DNA of 64,000 nt from Gloeocapsopsis crepidinum LEGE 06123 (GTDB lineage: Bacteria; Cyanobacteriota; Cyanobacteriia; Cyanobacteriales; Chroococcidiopsidaceae), in the NCBI RefSeq assembly GCF_015207655.1, contig NZ_JADEWN010000001.1, positions 124,001 through 188,000 of the forward strand. Direction: 5' to 3'. Each line of letters starts with the position of its first letter. Position 1 is the first letter of the stretch. This document shows positions 44,344 to 53,922 of this stretch, one piece after another. The notes beneath the pieces were generated by a model that had not been told where the DNA came from, did not search any database, and saw nothing but the letters and a program-made list of their open reading frames with translations. The position numbers were made by a program, and so were the translations under genes.

Positions 44344-46827
44344 TTACCACTGGGGATTGCTTTTTAGTAAAGCTTTTACTTGCTCAGCGTTGAGAGATTG
44401 AGATATAAAGAACCCTTGCGCATATTCACATTCTAATGTTCTCAGGTAGGCAAGTTGTGCTGGTGTTTCTACACCTTCTGCTGTGACGTCAATATTTAGT
44501 TTATGGGCAAGAGTAATAATTGTTTCAACAATTTCAGCGCTAGCTTGCTCAACACCAATACGTGAAACGAAAGAGCGATCAATTTTTAATCCGTTGATGG
44601 GAAAATGATATAAACGTGCTAGAGATGAGTATCCTATTCCAAAATCATCAATTGATAACTGAACGCCCAAATCTCTTAACTGTAAAAGCTTAGTTGAAAT
44701 AGAATCATTTTCTTCCATAATGACGCCTTCAACAATTTCTAGTCTCAAGTGTGAGGCGATTAAGTTAGTCTGCTGTAGAACTTGCTGAATTTGCTCGACA
44801 ATATTAGGTTGAGAAAACTGCTTGCCAGAAAGATTAATACTTATAATTAAGTCTTTTGCTTCTGCAAGTTGTCGTTGCCATTGACACAATTGATAGCAAG
44901 CCGTGTAAAAAATCCATTGACACAAGCGAGTGATCATCCCAGTTTCTTCTGCTGTTGCAATAAATCTATCTGGGTTTTGCAGACCATATTGGGGATGCTG
45001 CCAGCGGATCAGGGCTTCAAAACCAGTAATTTTGCCTGTCTGCAAAGAAATAATTGGTTGATATTGCACAATAAACTCTTGTCTTTCAATTGCATTGCGC
45101 AGATCTGTTTCTAGTTGTAGGCGTGCAACAGCTTTGGTATACATTGCAGGGTTAAAGATTTCGTAGCGCCCCACACCTTGGTTTTTAGCACGATACATAG
45201 CAATGTCAGCGTTGCGTAGGAGTGCTTCTGGCTGATCGTAATTAGTAGCACTTAGTGCAATACCAATACTTGCAGAGGTAAATATTTGTTGTTCTTCAAT
45301 TTCAAAAGGTAACGAAAGTACTTGTTCAATTCTTTCAGCTACACGAATGGTATCGCTTGCATCTTGAATACCGTCAAGTAAAATTGTAAACTCATCTCCG
45401 CCCAAGCGGGCAACAGTATCAGTTGGTCGCAAGCATTCTTGTAACCGAGACGCGATCGCTACAAGTAACTTGTCTCCAAGAAGATGCCCTAAACTGTCAT
45501 TAATGACTTTAAAGCGATCTAAATCAAGAAAAAGAACTGCAAATAGATAATTTTGATATCTCTTAGCGTGTTGAATTGCCTGTTCTAGACGATCTAGAAA
45601 CAGTGCACGGTTGGGTAAACCTGTCAAGGCATCGTGAAAGGCATTTTGAAGCAATTCCTCTTCTGCTTGCTTGCGTTCAGTAATGTCTCGACAAATTGCG
45701 TGTAATTCTATTGGTTCGCCCTCGTTGTCAATTACTAGTTGATTGCGTTCGCGTACCCAAAGTACTGAACCATCTTTACAAACTTTACGAAGTTCTACTT
45801 CACTACTAGTAATCTTTTCGCGGAAGATACTTTCCATCCATTCCTGCATCCAGTTGCGATCGGCTTCATAAACTGTCATCAATGCAGGTTGACCAATTAA
45901 CTCTTGTTTGTCGTAACCTAAATACTCAGCAGCATAGTTATTGACTGATTTGAGAGTACCATCAGCAGCGATCGCAAAATAAGCATCAGGCGCAAAATCA
46001 AACAACTTTTGATAGCGCTCTTCGCTTTCTTTTAAAGCTTCAGCATTGGCAATTTTAGCACTGAGGCGCTGACCAAAATAGGAACCTACTGATGCCAACA
46101 ACAAAATACTTAAACTAGCAGTACCGGTAGCAATTGCTAAAACAAACCTATCGATTCCGGTAGAACCTTGAGTAAGAAGTTTGATTGAAGGGTAATAGTC
46201 AACTGCCATCATGCCTAGATAATGCAAGGCATCAATGGCAACACCAGCAAAAAGTGCACTACCAACTTTACCTAAACTTTCAGATGACACAATTCTTTCA
46301 GCACTAGCATGAAATGCTAACCACAACGCACTAGTTGACATAAAAATTGTGAAAGCCCCAGCAAAAATAATAAATTGTGGATTATAGACTGGCATTGCAC
46401 CGAGTTGCATTCCCCACATTGCAGTAAAGTGCATCGTAATAATGCCCAACCCTACAAAAATGCCTCCTGTCAATAAAGGCAACCACCTCAGAGGTCTTTG
46501 GCTAGCAGTTGATAATCCGATTCCACAAAAGGCGATCGCGACTAGTAATGATAGTAAGGTTGTTGGAATATCGTAAGTAATTGGTATGGGTAGTTCGTAA
46601 GCAAGCATGGCAATAAAGTGCATGACCCAGATACTAATCCCTAAAGCGATCGCACTACCGCTTAACCACAACTTTCTTGCTGTTCCTTGTGTTACAGGAA
46701 CTTGCCCAGCCATATCAAGTGCCGTATATGAACTGATAATTGCCACAACAAGCGAAAGTACAACCAAACGCAGATCGTAAGTAGCGCTCAAGGCTGTACT
46801 GATGGAAGTTATATCTTTAACAACCAT
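44344..46827 (-). CDS. MHYT-PAS-GGDEF-EAL signalling protein
   Basis: 827 residues. Seven-helix MHYT sensor (residues ~20-245) with motif copies WVMHFIAM (His70), ITMHFTAMW and DALHYLGMM, proposed to bind a metal and sense O2, CO or NO. A PAS-PAC unit (about 270-390) with CRDITERKQAEEE at its end, then GGDEF with intact RLGGDEFTILL (near 470), then EAL with FEALIRW (near 600), IVEGVI, DDFGIGYSSL and DVTAEGVET. Both catalytic motifs are complete, so it may synthesise and degrade cyclic di-GMP. No RXXD inhibitory site is obvious at the position before GGDEF (RPTDTVARLGG is present: RPTD could serve). Isolated gene. Confidence 0.93.
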   Translation of the reverse strand: MVVKDITSISTALSATYDLRLVVLSLVVAIISSYTALDMAGQVPVTQGTARKLWLSGSAIALGISIWVMHFIAMLAYELPIPITYDIPTTLLSLLVAIAFCGIGLSTASQRPLRWLPLLTGGIFVGLGIITMHFTAMWGMQLGAMPVYNPQFIIFAGAFTIFMSTSALWLAFHASAERIVSSESLGKVGSALFAGVAIDALHYLGMMAVDYYPSIKLLTQGSTGIDRFVLAIATGTASLSILLLASVGSYFGQRLSAKIANAEALKESEERYQKLFDFAPDAYFAIAADGTLKSVNNYAAEYLGYDKQELIGQPALMTVYEADRNWMQEWMESIFREKITSSEVELRKVCKDGSVLWVRERNQLVIDNEGEPIELHAICRDITERKQAEEELLQNAFHDALTGLPNRALFLDRLEQAIQHAKRYQNYLFAVLFLDLDRFKVINDSLGHLLGDKLLVAIASRLQECLRPTDTVARLGGDEFTILLDGIQDASDTIRVAERIEQVLSLPFEIEEQQIFTSASIGIALSATNYDQPEALLRNADIAMYRAKNQGVGRYEIFNPAMYTKAVARLQLETDLRNAIERQEFIVQYQPIISLQTGKITGFEALIRWQHPQYGLQNPDRFIATAEETGMITRLCQWIFYTACYQLCQWQRQLAEAKDLIISINLSGKQFSQPNIVEQIQQVLQQTNLIASHLRLEIVEGVIMEENDSISTKLLQLRDLGVQLSIDDFGIGYSSLARLYHFPINGLKIDRSFVSRIGVEQASAEIVETIITLAHKLNIDVTAEGVETPAQLAYLRTLECEYAQGFFISQSLNAEQVKALLKSNPQW

Positions 46828-47049
46828 AAAGTATGATATTAGTTACCTTATGCATAATTGAGTAAAATTTTTATCTTATACTCGAAATGACATTTACAGA
46901 GTTTGCGTAGCTACTGACATTCCAAAAACATTTATTTATTTTCAACTAAAAATCGTAGAAAATATACACTTCAAGCAACTTTTAAGCGTTTGATAGTACC
47001 AAAACTCCTAAAAAATGATAATTTTAATACGTAATGTCATTCATATTCA

Positions 47050-48621
47050 TTATGAAAATCTGCTGACAACAAACATTAAATATTTTGTCAAAGTGAATGC
47101 ATCGACTCCCATTTCTGTACGTTCATCAGCTGCTAAAATACCAGCCTGAGAATGCCACCACGCAGCGCTTGCGACAATTTCTACTAAAGGTATATCTTTG
47201 GAAGTCGCCTGTGCAATCAATCCTCCCAACAAACCTGTTAGCACATCGCCACTACCACCACGTGCTAAAGCTGGGGTACTTTCAGGATTAACCCATACAC
47301 AATCAGCTTGCGCGATCGCAGTCCTTGCACCTTTCAACAACACAACTGCACCACTTTGTTCAGTGGCTGCACGTACAGCGGCAATGCGGTCTTTAGTAGG
47401 ATCGACAGTATCAGGAAACAATCGCTTAAATTCGCCTGCGTGGGGTGTTAAGACGGTGGAGGCTTGTCTATGTTGCAATGTCTGAGTTGTTCCCATTTGA
47501 GCAAGAATATTTAAACCGTCAGCATCTAAAACCAAAGGGCGATCGCTATCTAACACTTCTTGTAAAATTGGCTTGGCATCTACTGTTAAACCAGGACCAC
47601 AAGCGATCGCATCAAACGAACTCAAATCGGTTTTCTCTGGTAATTGCAGTTGTGCGATCGCACCGCTTTCGGTTTCAGGACAGCCGATAATTAAAGCTTC
47701 AGGTAATTGTGCAGATAACAGTGGTTTAATCGATTCTGGAACTGCTATTGAGAGCATTCCAACACCACTTGCTCTTGCGCCCAAGCCCGTCAAAATTGCC
47801 ACGCCTGTATAACGCCGCGAACCGCAGATAAGTAAAAGATGTCCCTGTTTATATTTATGCGTAACAGGAGAACGCTTGAGAGGGAGAGTTGCGATCGCAC
47901 TTTGCGGGGTAATACGTTGGATTTTTGGTGCTTCTAATATTGCTTGGATATCTGTCAGCGGAAGATCAAAATCAATTAATTCTGCTGCACCAACATAATC
48001 TAAAGCTTGGTCTTGCAACAATCCTAGTTTCCACAAACCTAAACAAAAGGTATGTGTTGCTTGTACGGCTGTTCCTAGCGCTTCCCCAGTATCAGTGTGT
48101 AAGCCAGAGGGTAAATCAATACTTACAACTGGCTGTGACCATTCGTTCAACTGATTGACAATTTGATCTACAGGAGAAGATAGCGATCTCTCTAACCCAA
48201 ATCCAAATAAGCCATCAATAAATAAATCGCATTCTGCTAGAGGTTCCAAAGATTCATGAACTGGAATCTCCAAAATCTTGACATATTGTGCGTGTTGTGA
48301 AGTCAAATCTTTTAACTTAGAAAAAGGGCTGCAAACTGCAACCTGATATCCTTGAAAATGCAATTCTCGTGCTACGACTAGCGCATCACCCCCATTATGC
48401 CCAGGTCCTACTAAAATACCGATACGCGATACTTGTGAAAGAGGATAAAGCTCTATAATACGACGTGTAATGAGTCCGGCTACCTTCTCCATCAAGGCAG
48501 CAACTGGCATTCCTTTAGTAAAGATCCGCTCTTCAATATTCCGCATCTGCTGCGCAGTAACGACTATACGAGAAATTTGTTCGCGTCGTGCCGCAAGATG
48601 GGAATGATTTTGATTGAACAT
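47050..48621 (-). CDS. nnr: Bifunctional NAD(P)H-hydrate epimerase / ADP-dependent dehydratase
   Basis: 523 residues. N-terminal YjeF_N epimerase domain (residues ~15-225) with QQMRNIEERIF, GPGHNGGDALVVARELHFQGY and FIDGLFGFGLERSL. C-terminal YjeF carbohydrate-kinase-like domain (~240-515) with GHLLLICGSRRYTGVAILTGLGA, CGPGL, LDADGLNIL, TPHAGEFKRLF, LLKGARTAI and the catalytic GGSGDVLTGLLGG. It repairs hydrated NADH and NADPH. Transcribed alone, convergent with nothing near; downstream lies the signalling gene. Confidence 0.95.
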   Translation of the reverse strand: MFNQNHSHLAARREQISRIVVTAQQMRNIEERIFTKGMPVAALMEKVAGLITRRIIELYPLSQVSRIGILVGPGHNGGDALVVARELHFQGYQVAVCSPFSKLKDLTSQHAQYVKILEIPVHESLEPLAECDLFIDGLFGFGLERSLSSPVDQIVNQLNEWSQPVVSIDLPSGLHTDTGEALGTAVQATHTFCLGLWKLGLLQDQALDYVGAAELIDFDLPLTDIQAILEAPKIQRITPQSAIATLPLKRSPVTHKYKQGHLLLICGSRRYTGVAILTGLGARASGVGMLSIAVPESIKPLLSAQLPEALIIGCPETESGAIAQLQLPEKTDLSSFDAIACGPGLTVDAKPILQEVLDSDRPLVLDADGLNILAQMGTTQTLQHRQASTVLTPHAGEFKRLFPDTVDPTKDRIAAVRAATEQSGAVVLLKGARTAIAQADCVWVNPESTPALARGGSGDVLTGLLGGLIAQATSKDIPLVEIVASAAWWHSQAGILAADERTEMGVDAFTLTKYLMFVVSRFS

Positions 48622-48860
48622 AGTTTTTTAGAGCTACATTGAGTTACTTACTCTCATTTTTCCTAAATTCATCAGAACGCCACCTGTAGTAAGAGAGAAA
48701 TCTTATAGGGAAAGCACAGGAGTAGAGGAGAGTAGAGAATTATGTTTTGTTATCACCATTTTTTATTTAGTTGGATGAACGAGTCTTGTGTAAAAGATGC
48801 AGCATTGAGAGAATTATCCGTATTTAACTCATCGCTGAAAAACACGGGCTAAAAAAAATT

Positions 48861-49691
48861 ATGAAAAACTTCTTTCTCAGCACGGCTGTGTTTTTACTCG
48901 CCTTTTCTCCAGTTTCTCTAGCAAGCGATCGCCAACTGATAGACGCAATTTGCCAGACAGGAAAGCCAAAATGCGTGGAACTTGTTATTCAGGCAATGAA
49001 GCAACGCTACCAACCACTTGCAAAGCAATGCGATCGTGATGGTTTATTTGCACTAGCCTACTTGCGAACGACACAAACTTTTCTCAAAACAATTGATGAG
49101 ATTAACTACAACAATCCTGCATCTGTTATTCGAGAAGATGCCTTATTTGCCGATTATTATTTTCGAGCTTATGACGCTTACCATACAGGTAAAGGTTATG
49201 TTCCCCCAGTTTGGCAAATCGCGTTTGATGCAGCACAGCATCGCTCAGTGTCAGGATCGGGCAATCTCATTTTAGGCTTTAATGCACACATTCAGCGCGA
49301 TTTGCCGTTTGTACTTTATGAGCTTTATTTAAAAGGTCATCCAGTAACCTATGAAGACCACACTCGTGTCAATGAATTTCTTCAACAGGTAAATATATTA
49401 TCGGAAATAGCGCACAAGTTTGATCCGACAGTTGATGATGAAGATATACCAGGTAATGCAGATGATTTGCAACGGTTTCAACTCATTGCTCAGTGGCGTG
49501 AGGGTGCATACCGTAATTTTGAGCGCCTCCGCGATGCAAATACAAATACTCAACGCATCCAAATAGCAGCAGAAATTGAAGCACAGACTGCAGCTACTGC
49601 TTTTCTACTACAACAAAATTTTAGCTATCCGCCTGGGATAGATAGTTCTGAACGGGATACTTATTGCCAAGCGCAGCGGAAACAAAGATAA
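48861..49691 (+). CDS. Exported DUF5995-like protein
   Basis: 276 residues. Signal peptide (FFLSTAVFLLAFSPVSLAS) precedes a helical domain with two internal Cys pairs (ICQTGKPKC; AKQCDRDG). The sequence NLILGFNAHIQRDLPFVLYEL (about residues 130-150) matches the hallmark of DUF5995, a family of all-helical proteins, some with a possible metal site at the HI/D residues. No function known. It ends 3 bp before the stop of the convergent ABC ATPase gene. Confidence 0.7.
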   Translation: MKNFFLSTAVFLLAFSPVSLASDRQLIDAICQTGKPKCVELVIQAMKQRYQPLAKQCDRDGLFALAYLRTTQTFLKTIDEINYNNPASVIREDALFADYYFRAYDAYHTGKGYVPPVWQIAFDAAQHRSVSGSGNLILGFNAHIQRDLPFVLYELYLKGHPVTYEDHTRVNEFLQQVNILSEIAHKFDPTVDDEDIPGNADDLQRFQLIAQWREGAYRNFERLRDANTNTQRIQIAAEIEAQTAATAFLLQQNFSYPPGIDSSERDTYCQAQRKQR

Positions 49692-49694
49692 AGT

Positions 49695-50432
49695 CTACTC
49701 TTGCCGCAACATTCCATCTTCCATGTACGCTACACGGTCAGCTACATCAATAATACGTGAGTCATGAGTTACCATTAACACTGTACAGCCTTCTTCTTTG
49801 GCTAATAACCGTAGTAACTCAATAACATTGTGTCCGCTACGCGAGTCTAAAGCAGCAGTAGGTTCGTCTGCCATGATTAACCGAGGATTACCTGCTAACG
49901 CCCGTGCGATCGCAACCCGTTGTTTCTGTCCGCCAGATAAATCTCCTGGTTTATAGTTCGTATGACTTGCTAAACCTACTTGTTCGAGTAGATATTTCGC
50001 TTGGTTTCTTGCTAATCGTCCTTTAATGCCTTTAATATTCAGCACTAGTTCTACATTTTCGGCTGCTGTCAGCGCTGGAAATAAGTTAAACCCTTGAAAA
50101 ATAAACCCAATATTTTGCAGACGAAAGTTTGCTAACTTATCGCGAGACATTTTTGTAATCTCTTCGCCGAGTAAGTATACGCTTCCTGCAGTTGGCGTCA
50201 GCAAGCCTGCCAAAATTGACAGTAAAGTTGTCTTTCCTGATCCGGATGGTCCCATTAATAGTTGAATATCGCCAGGAGAGACTTCTAAATCAATTCCTTT
50301 AAGGACTTGAAAGCAATCGCGTCCCGATTTGAAAGCCATCTCAACACCTTTTGTCAAGATTGCTTTTGTATTACGTTGGTTAGTTCGTTTTATTGATGTG
50401 GGATCAATCAGGGTACGGCTTGTTATAGACAC
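49695..50432 (-). CDS. DevA-family ABC transporter ATP-binding protein
   Basis: 245 residues from a GTG. Walker A LLMGPSGSGKTTLL (near residue 58), Q-loop IFQGFNLFPALTAAENVEL, signature LSGGQKQRVAIARALAG, Walker B LIMADEPTAALDSRSG and H-loop MVTHDSRI. The FQGFNLFPAL and 'VEMAFKSGRDCFQVLKGIDLEV' style (here split by positions 30-50) place it with DevA/LolD-type MacB-group ATPases that, with DevB and DevC, export envelope lipids or glycolipids. No devBC-like permease lies beside it; upstream is the repeat spacer and clpC. It may serve a remote permease or have lost its operon. Confidence 0.85.
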   Translation of the reverse strand: MSITSRTLIDPTSIKRTNQRNTKAILTKGVEMAFKSGRDCFQVLKGIDLEVSPGDIQLLMGPSGSGKTTLLSILAGLLTPTAGSVYLLGEEITKMSRDKLANFRLQNIGFIFQGFNLFPALTAAENVELVLNIKGIKGRLARNQAKYLLEQVGLASHTNYKPGDLSGGQKQRVAIARALAGNPRLIMADEPTAALDSRSGHNVIELLRLLAKEEGCTVLMVTHDSRIIDVADRVAYMEDGMLRQE

Positions 50433-50818
50433 AATAGGCTTACTTCAAGAATTGTTCAGAACTGAGACTACTTCAATGTATTCAGTTTTAAGGATCTTAA
50501 TAGTATTAGACGCTGCTCGCCACAAAAAAGATTCTACTAATAGGAACAAATTTAGGAGCGAGGGTGAGGAGTGAGTGTTGAGTGTTGAGTTTTGTTCGCG
50601 AAGAAAAGTGCCGGAGGCATTTATTAAAAGAATTTTGAATTTTGAATTGAAGAATTTTCGTAACTCAGCACTCAAAATTCAAAACCAATCACTCACCCCT
50701 CACCCCTCACCCCTCTCAACACTAACGTTTACGTCAAAGATAGACGGGTAATACTCCTTCATGATTACGGCTGTTCCCACTGTGGGAGTTGTTTGTCCAA
50801 AGTTACATTAAACATAAC
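50433..50818. repeat. Spacer with a full copy of the dispersed repeat
   Basis: Positions 50552-50717 contain gaggagtgagtgttgagtg, ttgttcgcgaagaaaagtgcc, gaattttgaattttgaattg, then the complementary half gcactcaaaattcaaaacc and cactcacccctcacccctc. The two halves form a long imperfect hairpin of about 160 nt. The core agtgccggaggcattt matches the hairpin core of the copies at 287 and 1720. No gene seen. Confidence 0.8.
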
Positions 50819-50851
50819 TACATAAAAGTTTATGTAAGGGTAAATGACCCT
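50819..50851 (+). promoter_or_regulatory. Two adjacent palindromes upstream of clpC
   Basis: TACATAAA-AG-TTTATGTA (50819-50836) is a perfect 18-bp inverted repeat, and AGGGT-AAATG-ACCCT (50837-50851) follows directly. They end 29 bp before the clpC ATG and could be an operator plus a 5' UTR hairpin. AAAGGAAA at 50867 is the ribosome-binding site. Confidence 0.4.
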
Positions 50852-50880
50852 ACTTAAACAGCTCGGTAAAGGAAACCACG

Positions 50881-53349
50881 ATGTTTGAATACTTTACAGA
50901 TAAAGCCATCAAGGTAATCATGCTATCCCAGGAAGAGACACGTCGCCTGGGACACAACTTGGTAGGAACCGAGCAGATTCTTTTAGGCTTGATTGGAGAA
51001 GGTACGGGAGTAGCAGCAAAAGTGCTGACCGAGCTGGGAGTATCCCTCCAAGATGCACGCACAGAAGTAGAAAAAATTATCGGTAGGGGAGATCGATTTG
51101 TCCCCACTGAGCTTCCTTTCACTCCCAAAGTTAAGCGTGTTTTTGAGCAAGCTCTAGCTGAAGCTCGGCAACTCGGAAACAACTATATTGATACAGAGCA
51201 CATTTTATTAGGATTACTCCGCGAAGGCGACGGAGTAGCAGCGAAAGTCCTCAGTAATTTGGGTATTCACCCAGAGCAAATTCGCACCGCAGTTATCAAA
51301 AAACATGGAGAGGTAGCGGCAGTTTCTGTAGGTAGTACTGAACGCCGCAGTGGTCGCACTGCAAGTAAAACAGCAACTTTAGACGAATTTAGTACAAATT
51401 TAACGAAGTTAGCTGCTGAAGGTAAACTTGATCCTGTTGTTGGACGCGAGAAAGAAATCGAACGCGCCATTCAGATTTTAGGACGTCGAACAAAGAATAA
51501 CCCTGTATTAATCGGTGAACCTGGTGTTGGTAAAACCGCGATCGCCGAAGGACTCGCCCAACGGATTGTTGCCCAAAACGTTCCTGACATCCTTGAAGAT
51601 CGCCAAGTCGTCAGCCTAGACATGGGTTTACTGATTGCTGGAACGCGCTTTAGAGGTGACTTTGAAGAACGCATCAAAGCAATCATGGCGGAAATTCGCG
51701 CTGCGGGTAATATCATCTTAGTCATTGACGAAATTCACACTTTGATCGGTACTGGTGGTGTTGAAGGTGGTATGGATGCAGCAAATATCCTCAAGCCAGC
51801 ACTAGCCCGTGGTGAATTGCAGTGTCTTGGTGCAACAACCCTAGATGAATACCGCAAGCACATCGAACGCGATGCAGCACTTGAGCGTCGTTTCCAGCCA
51901 ATCATGGTTGGCGAACCTTCAGTTGATGAAACGATTGAAATTCTGCACGGTTTACGTGCGACTTACGAACAGCATCACCGCGTTAAGATTACTGATGTTG
52001 CACTAGAAGCCGCTGCAAAACTATCAGATCGTTATATTAGCGATCGCTTCTTACCTGATAAAGCCATCGACTTGATTGATGAAGCTGGTTCGCGTGTCCG
52101 TTTAAGAAACTCGCAAGCATCTGCGACAAGCCAAGTCAAGCGGGAATTAGTCCAAGTATCGCGCGATAAAGAAGCCGCCGTTAGAGCACAAGACTTTGAC
52201 AAAGCAGGACAGCTACGCGATCGCGAGTTAGAACTTGAAGCACAAATTAAAGCGATTTCTGAAAATCACAACAACGATGTCAACACTCCTATTGTTGATG
52301 AAGAAGACATTGCACAGATCGTTGCTTCGTGGACTGGTGTTCCCGTTAATAAGCTGACTGAAACCGAATCTGAATTACTGTTGCACTTAGAAGATACCTT
52401 GCATCAGCGGATTATCGGTCAACAAGAAGCTGTGACAGCAGTTTCTAGAGCAATTCGCCGCGCCAGAGTCGGCTTAAAGAACCCCGATCGCCCAATTGCT
52501 AGCTTTATCTTCTCAGGTCCTACCGGAGTTGGTAAAACTGAACTAACAAAGGCGCTTGCTTCCTATTTCTTCGGTTCAGAAGAAGCGATGATTCGCCTCG
52601 ATATGTCCGAGTTTATGGAACGCCACACGGTTTCCAAACTGATTGGATCGCCTCCTGGATACGTTGGCTACGACGAAGGCGGACAACTCACAGAAGCAAT
52701 ACGTCGCAGACCTTACACCGTAGTGCTATTCGACGAAATCGAAAAAGCACACCCTGATGTCTTCAACATGATGTTGCAGATCATGGATGATGGTCGCTTG
52801 ACTGATGCCAAAGGTCGTACAGTAGACTTCAAGAATACGCTCCTGATTATGACTTCCAATATTGGTTCGCGAGTGATCGAAAAAGGTGGCGGTGGTATCG
52901 GTTTCGAGATTGCTAACAGTCAAAGTGAGTCTAGCTACAATCGCATTCGCAATCTTGTGAATGAAGATCTCAAGCAACACTTCCGTCCTGAGTTTCTCAA
53001 CCGCGTAGACGACATTATTGTCTTCCGTCAGTTGACTAAACCAGAAATTACGCAAATCGCCGATATCCTGTTAGGTGAAGTTTCCACCCGCTTGGTAGAA
53101 CAAGGAATCGAACTCGATGTAACCGCCAAGTTCAAAGATCGCGTAGTTCAAGAAGGTTACAACCCTAGCTATGGAGCAAGACCATTACGTCGAGCGATCG
53201 TGCGACTGCTTGAAGACAGCTTAGCCGAAGCAATGCTAGCAGGTTTAATCAAAATCGGAGACACAGCCATTGTTGATGTTGACGATCGCGGCGAAGTGAA
53301 GATAGAAAAAGCAGCCAATAAAGAGTTACTACTATCTTCCGTTAGCTAA
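50881..53349 (+). CDS. clpC: ATP-dependent Clp protease ATPase subunit ClpC
   Basis: 822 residues. Two Clp N repeats (residues 1-145), AAA module 1 with Walker A GEPGVGKT near 210 and Walker B VIDEIHTL, a middle domain with the UVR element [20 protein letters not shown] (about 435-455), AAA module 2 with Walker A GPTGVGKT near 545, [13 protein letters not shown] and the ClpP-binding loop [12 protein letters not shown]. It unfolds substrates for ClpP/R proteolysis; ClpC is essential in cyanobacteria. Single transcript ending at a clear terminator. Confidence 0.97.
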   Translation: MFEYFTDKAIKVIMLSQEETRRLGHNLVGTEQILLGLIGEGTGVAAKVLTELGVSLQDARTEVEKIIGRGDRFVPTELPFTPKVKRVFEQALAEARQLGNNYIDTEHILLGLLREGDGVAAKVLSNLGIHPEQIRTAVIKKHGEVAAVSVGSTERRSGRTASKTATLDEFSTNLTKLAAEGKLDPVVGREKEIERAIQILGRRTKNNPVLIGEPGVGKTAIAEGLAQRIVAQNVPDILEDRQVVSLDMGLLIAGTRFRGDFEERIKAIMAEIRAAGNIILVIDEIHTLIGTGGVEGGMDAANILKPALARGELQCLGATTLDEYRKHIERDAALERRFQPIMVGEPSVDETIEILHGLRATYEQHHRVKITDVALEAAAKLSDRYISDRFLPDKAIDLIDEAGSRVRLRNSQASATSQVKRELVQVSRDKEAAVRAQDFDKAGQLRDRELELEAQIKAISENHNNDVNTPIVDEEDIAQIVASWTGVPVNKLTETESELLLHLEDTLHQRIIGQQEAVTAVSRAIRRARVGLKNPDRPIASFIFSGPTGVGKTELTKALASYFFGSEEAMIRLDMSEFMERHTVSKLIGSPPGYVGYDEGGQLTEAIRRRPYTVVLFDEIEKAHPDVFNMMLQIMDDGRLTDAKGRTVDFKNTLLIMTSNIGSRVIEKGGGGIGFEIANSQSESSYNRIRNLVNEDLKQHFRPEFLNRVDDIIVFRQLTKPEITQIADILLGEVSTRLVEQGIELDVTAKFKDRVVQEGYNPSYGARPLRRAIVRLLEDSLAEAMLAGLIKIGDTAIVDVDDRGEVKIEKAANKELLLSSVS

Positions 53350-53368
53350 TCACCTAGCTTAACCCAAA

Positions 53369-53398
53369 CCCCTAGCAATCAAGCTGGGGGATTTTTTA
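53369..53398 (+). terminator. Intrinsic terminator of clpC
   Basis: CCCCTAGC (53369-53376) pairs with GCTGGGGG (53383-53390), 8 bp with one G-U pair and loop AATCAA, followed by ATTTTTT. It starts 20 bp after the stop codon. Confidence 0.85.
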
Positions 53399-53634
53399 TA
53401 TTATTGGGTTGCTAACCATATCAAATCCGGTTAATTACTTACAATTAAAGTAATGAGTGATTAGCAACTAGTTACTAGCCACTAGCAACTCAATCATAGC
53501 CTGGTTATTCAACTGGAGATGAGCTTACCCACTCTTTGCGATCTTTGTGCCTACCCTGCAGGAAGGCTACTGCCAATGTGCTTCGTTAAAGTAAGTAATA
53601 TTATTCTAGTTGCATTAACCATGACCCTGATGCT

Positions 53635-53817
53635 ATGAGCAAACGAGATCTCAAGTCTGGGAAATTTGTGACTGATTCTGAACCAGTGATCAGCAAGCCA
53701 ATCAGTATTCGTCTTCCACCAAGTTTAGAAGCCGAACTACGAGCAGTTGCTGGAGATGCAGTTGCGCCGTGGATTCGAGAAGCGATCGCGGAAAAATTGG
53801 CAAGAGACAAACAATAG
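53635..53817 (+). CDS. Small ribbon-helix-helix-like protein
   Basis: 60 residues. After a basic N-terminus the sequence SKPISIRLPPSLEAELRAVA reads as a beta-strand followed by helix, and GDAVAPWIREAIAEKLARDK as the second helix, the pattern of MetJ/Arc (RHH) DNA-binding proteins. An opposite-strand frame covers the same bases and is treated as a shadow because this one has the domain pattern. It lies alone between the clpC terminator and psbA, without a toxin gene. A regulator role is inference. Confidence 0.65.
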   Translation: MSKRDLKSGKFVTDSEPVISKPISIRLPPSLEAELRAVAGDAVAPWIREAIAEKLARDKQ

Positions 53818-53859
53818 AAACACCCAACACTAGAGTGTCATCTCAATTTACAAGACAAG

Positions 53860-53885
53860 AAAAAGCGCCCCCGTGAAAGAGCGCT
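53860..53885 (-). terminator. Intrinsic terminator of psbA
   Basis: Read on the minus strand, AGCGCTCTT pairs with GGGGGCGCT (three G-U pairs) around loop TCAC and is followed by TTTTT (plus-strand A run at 53860-53864). It lies about 40 bp beyond the psbA stop codon. Confidence 0.75.
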
Positions 53886-53922
53886 CATTAAGCAATCATA
53901 GAAGACAAACTTTTAAGACAAT

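Noticed and set aside
48742-48852. 36-codon frame starting MFCYHHFLFSWMNES upstream of the DUF5995-like gene
   Set aside because: Weak ribosome-binding site, unusual composition and no domain pattern; could be a leader but nothing supports it.
50552-50717. Possible CRISPR array because of repeated short words
   Set aside because: Words differ in length and order, with no regular spacer size and no cas genes in the window.
53601-53810. 69-residue minus-strand frame opposite the RHH-like gene
   Set aside because: The plus-strand frame has a strand-helix-helix pattern and a plausible start; the two cannot both be real with likelihood.
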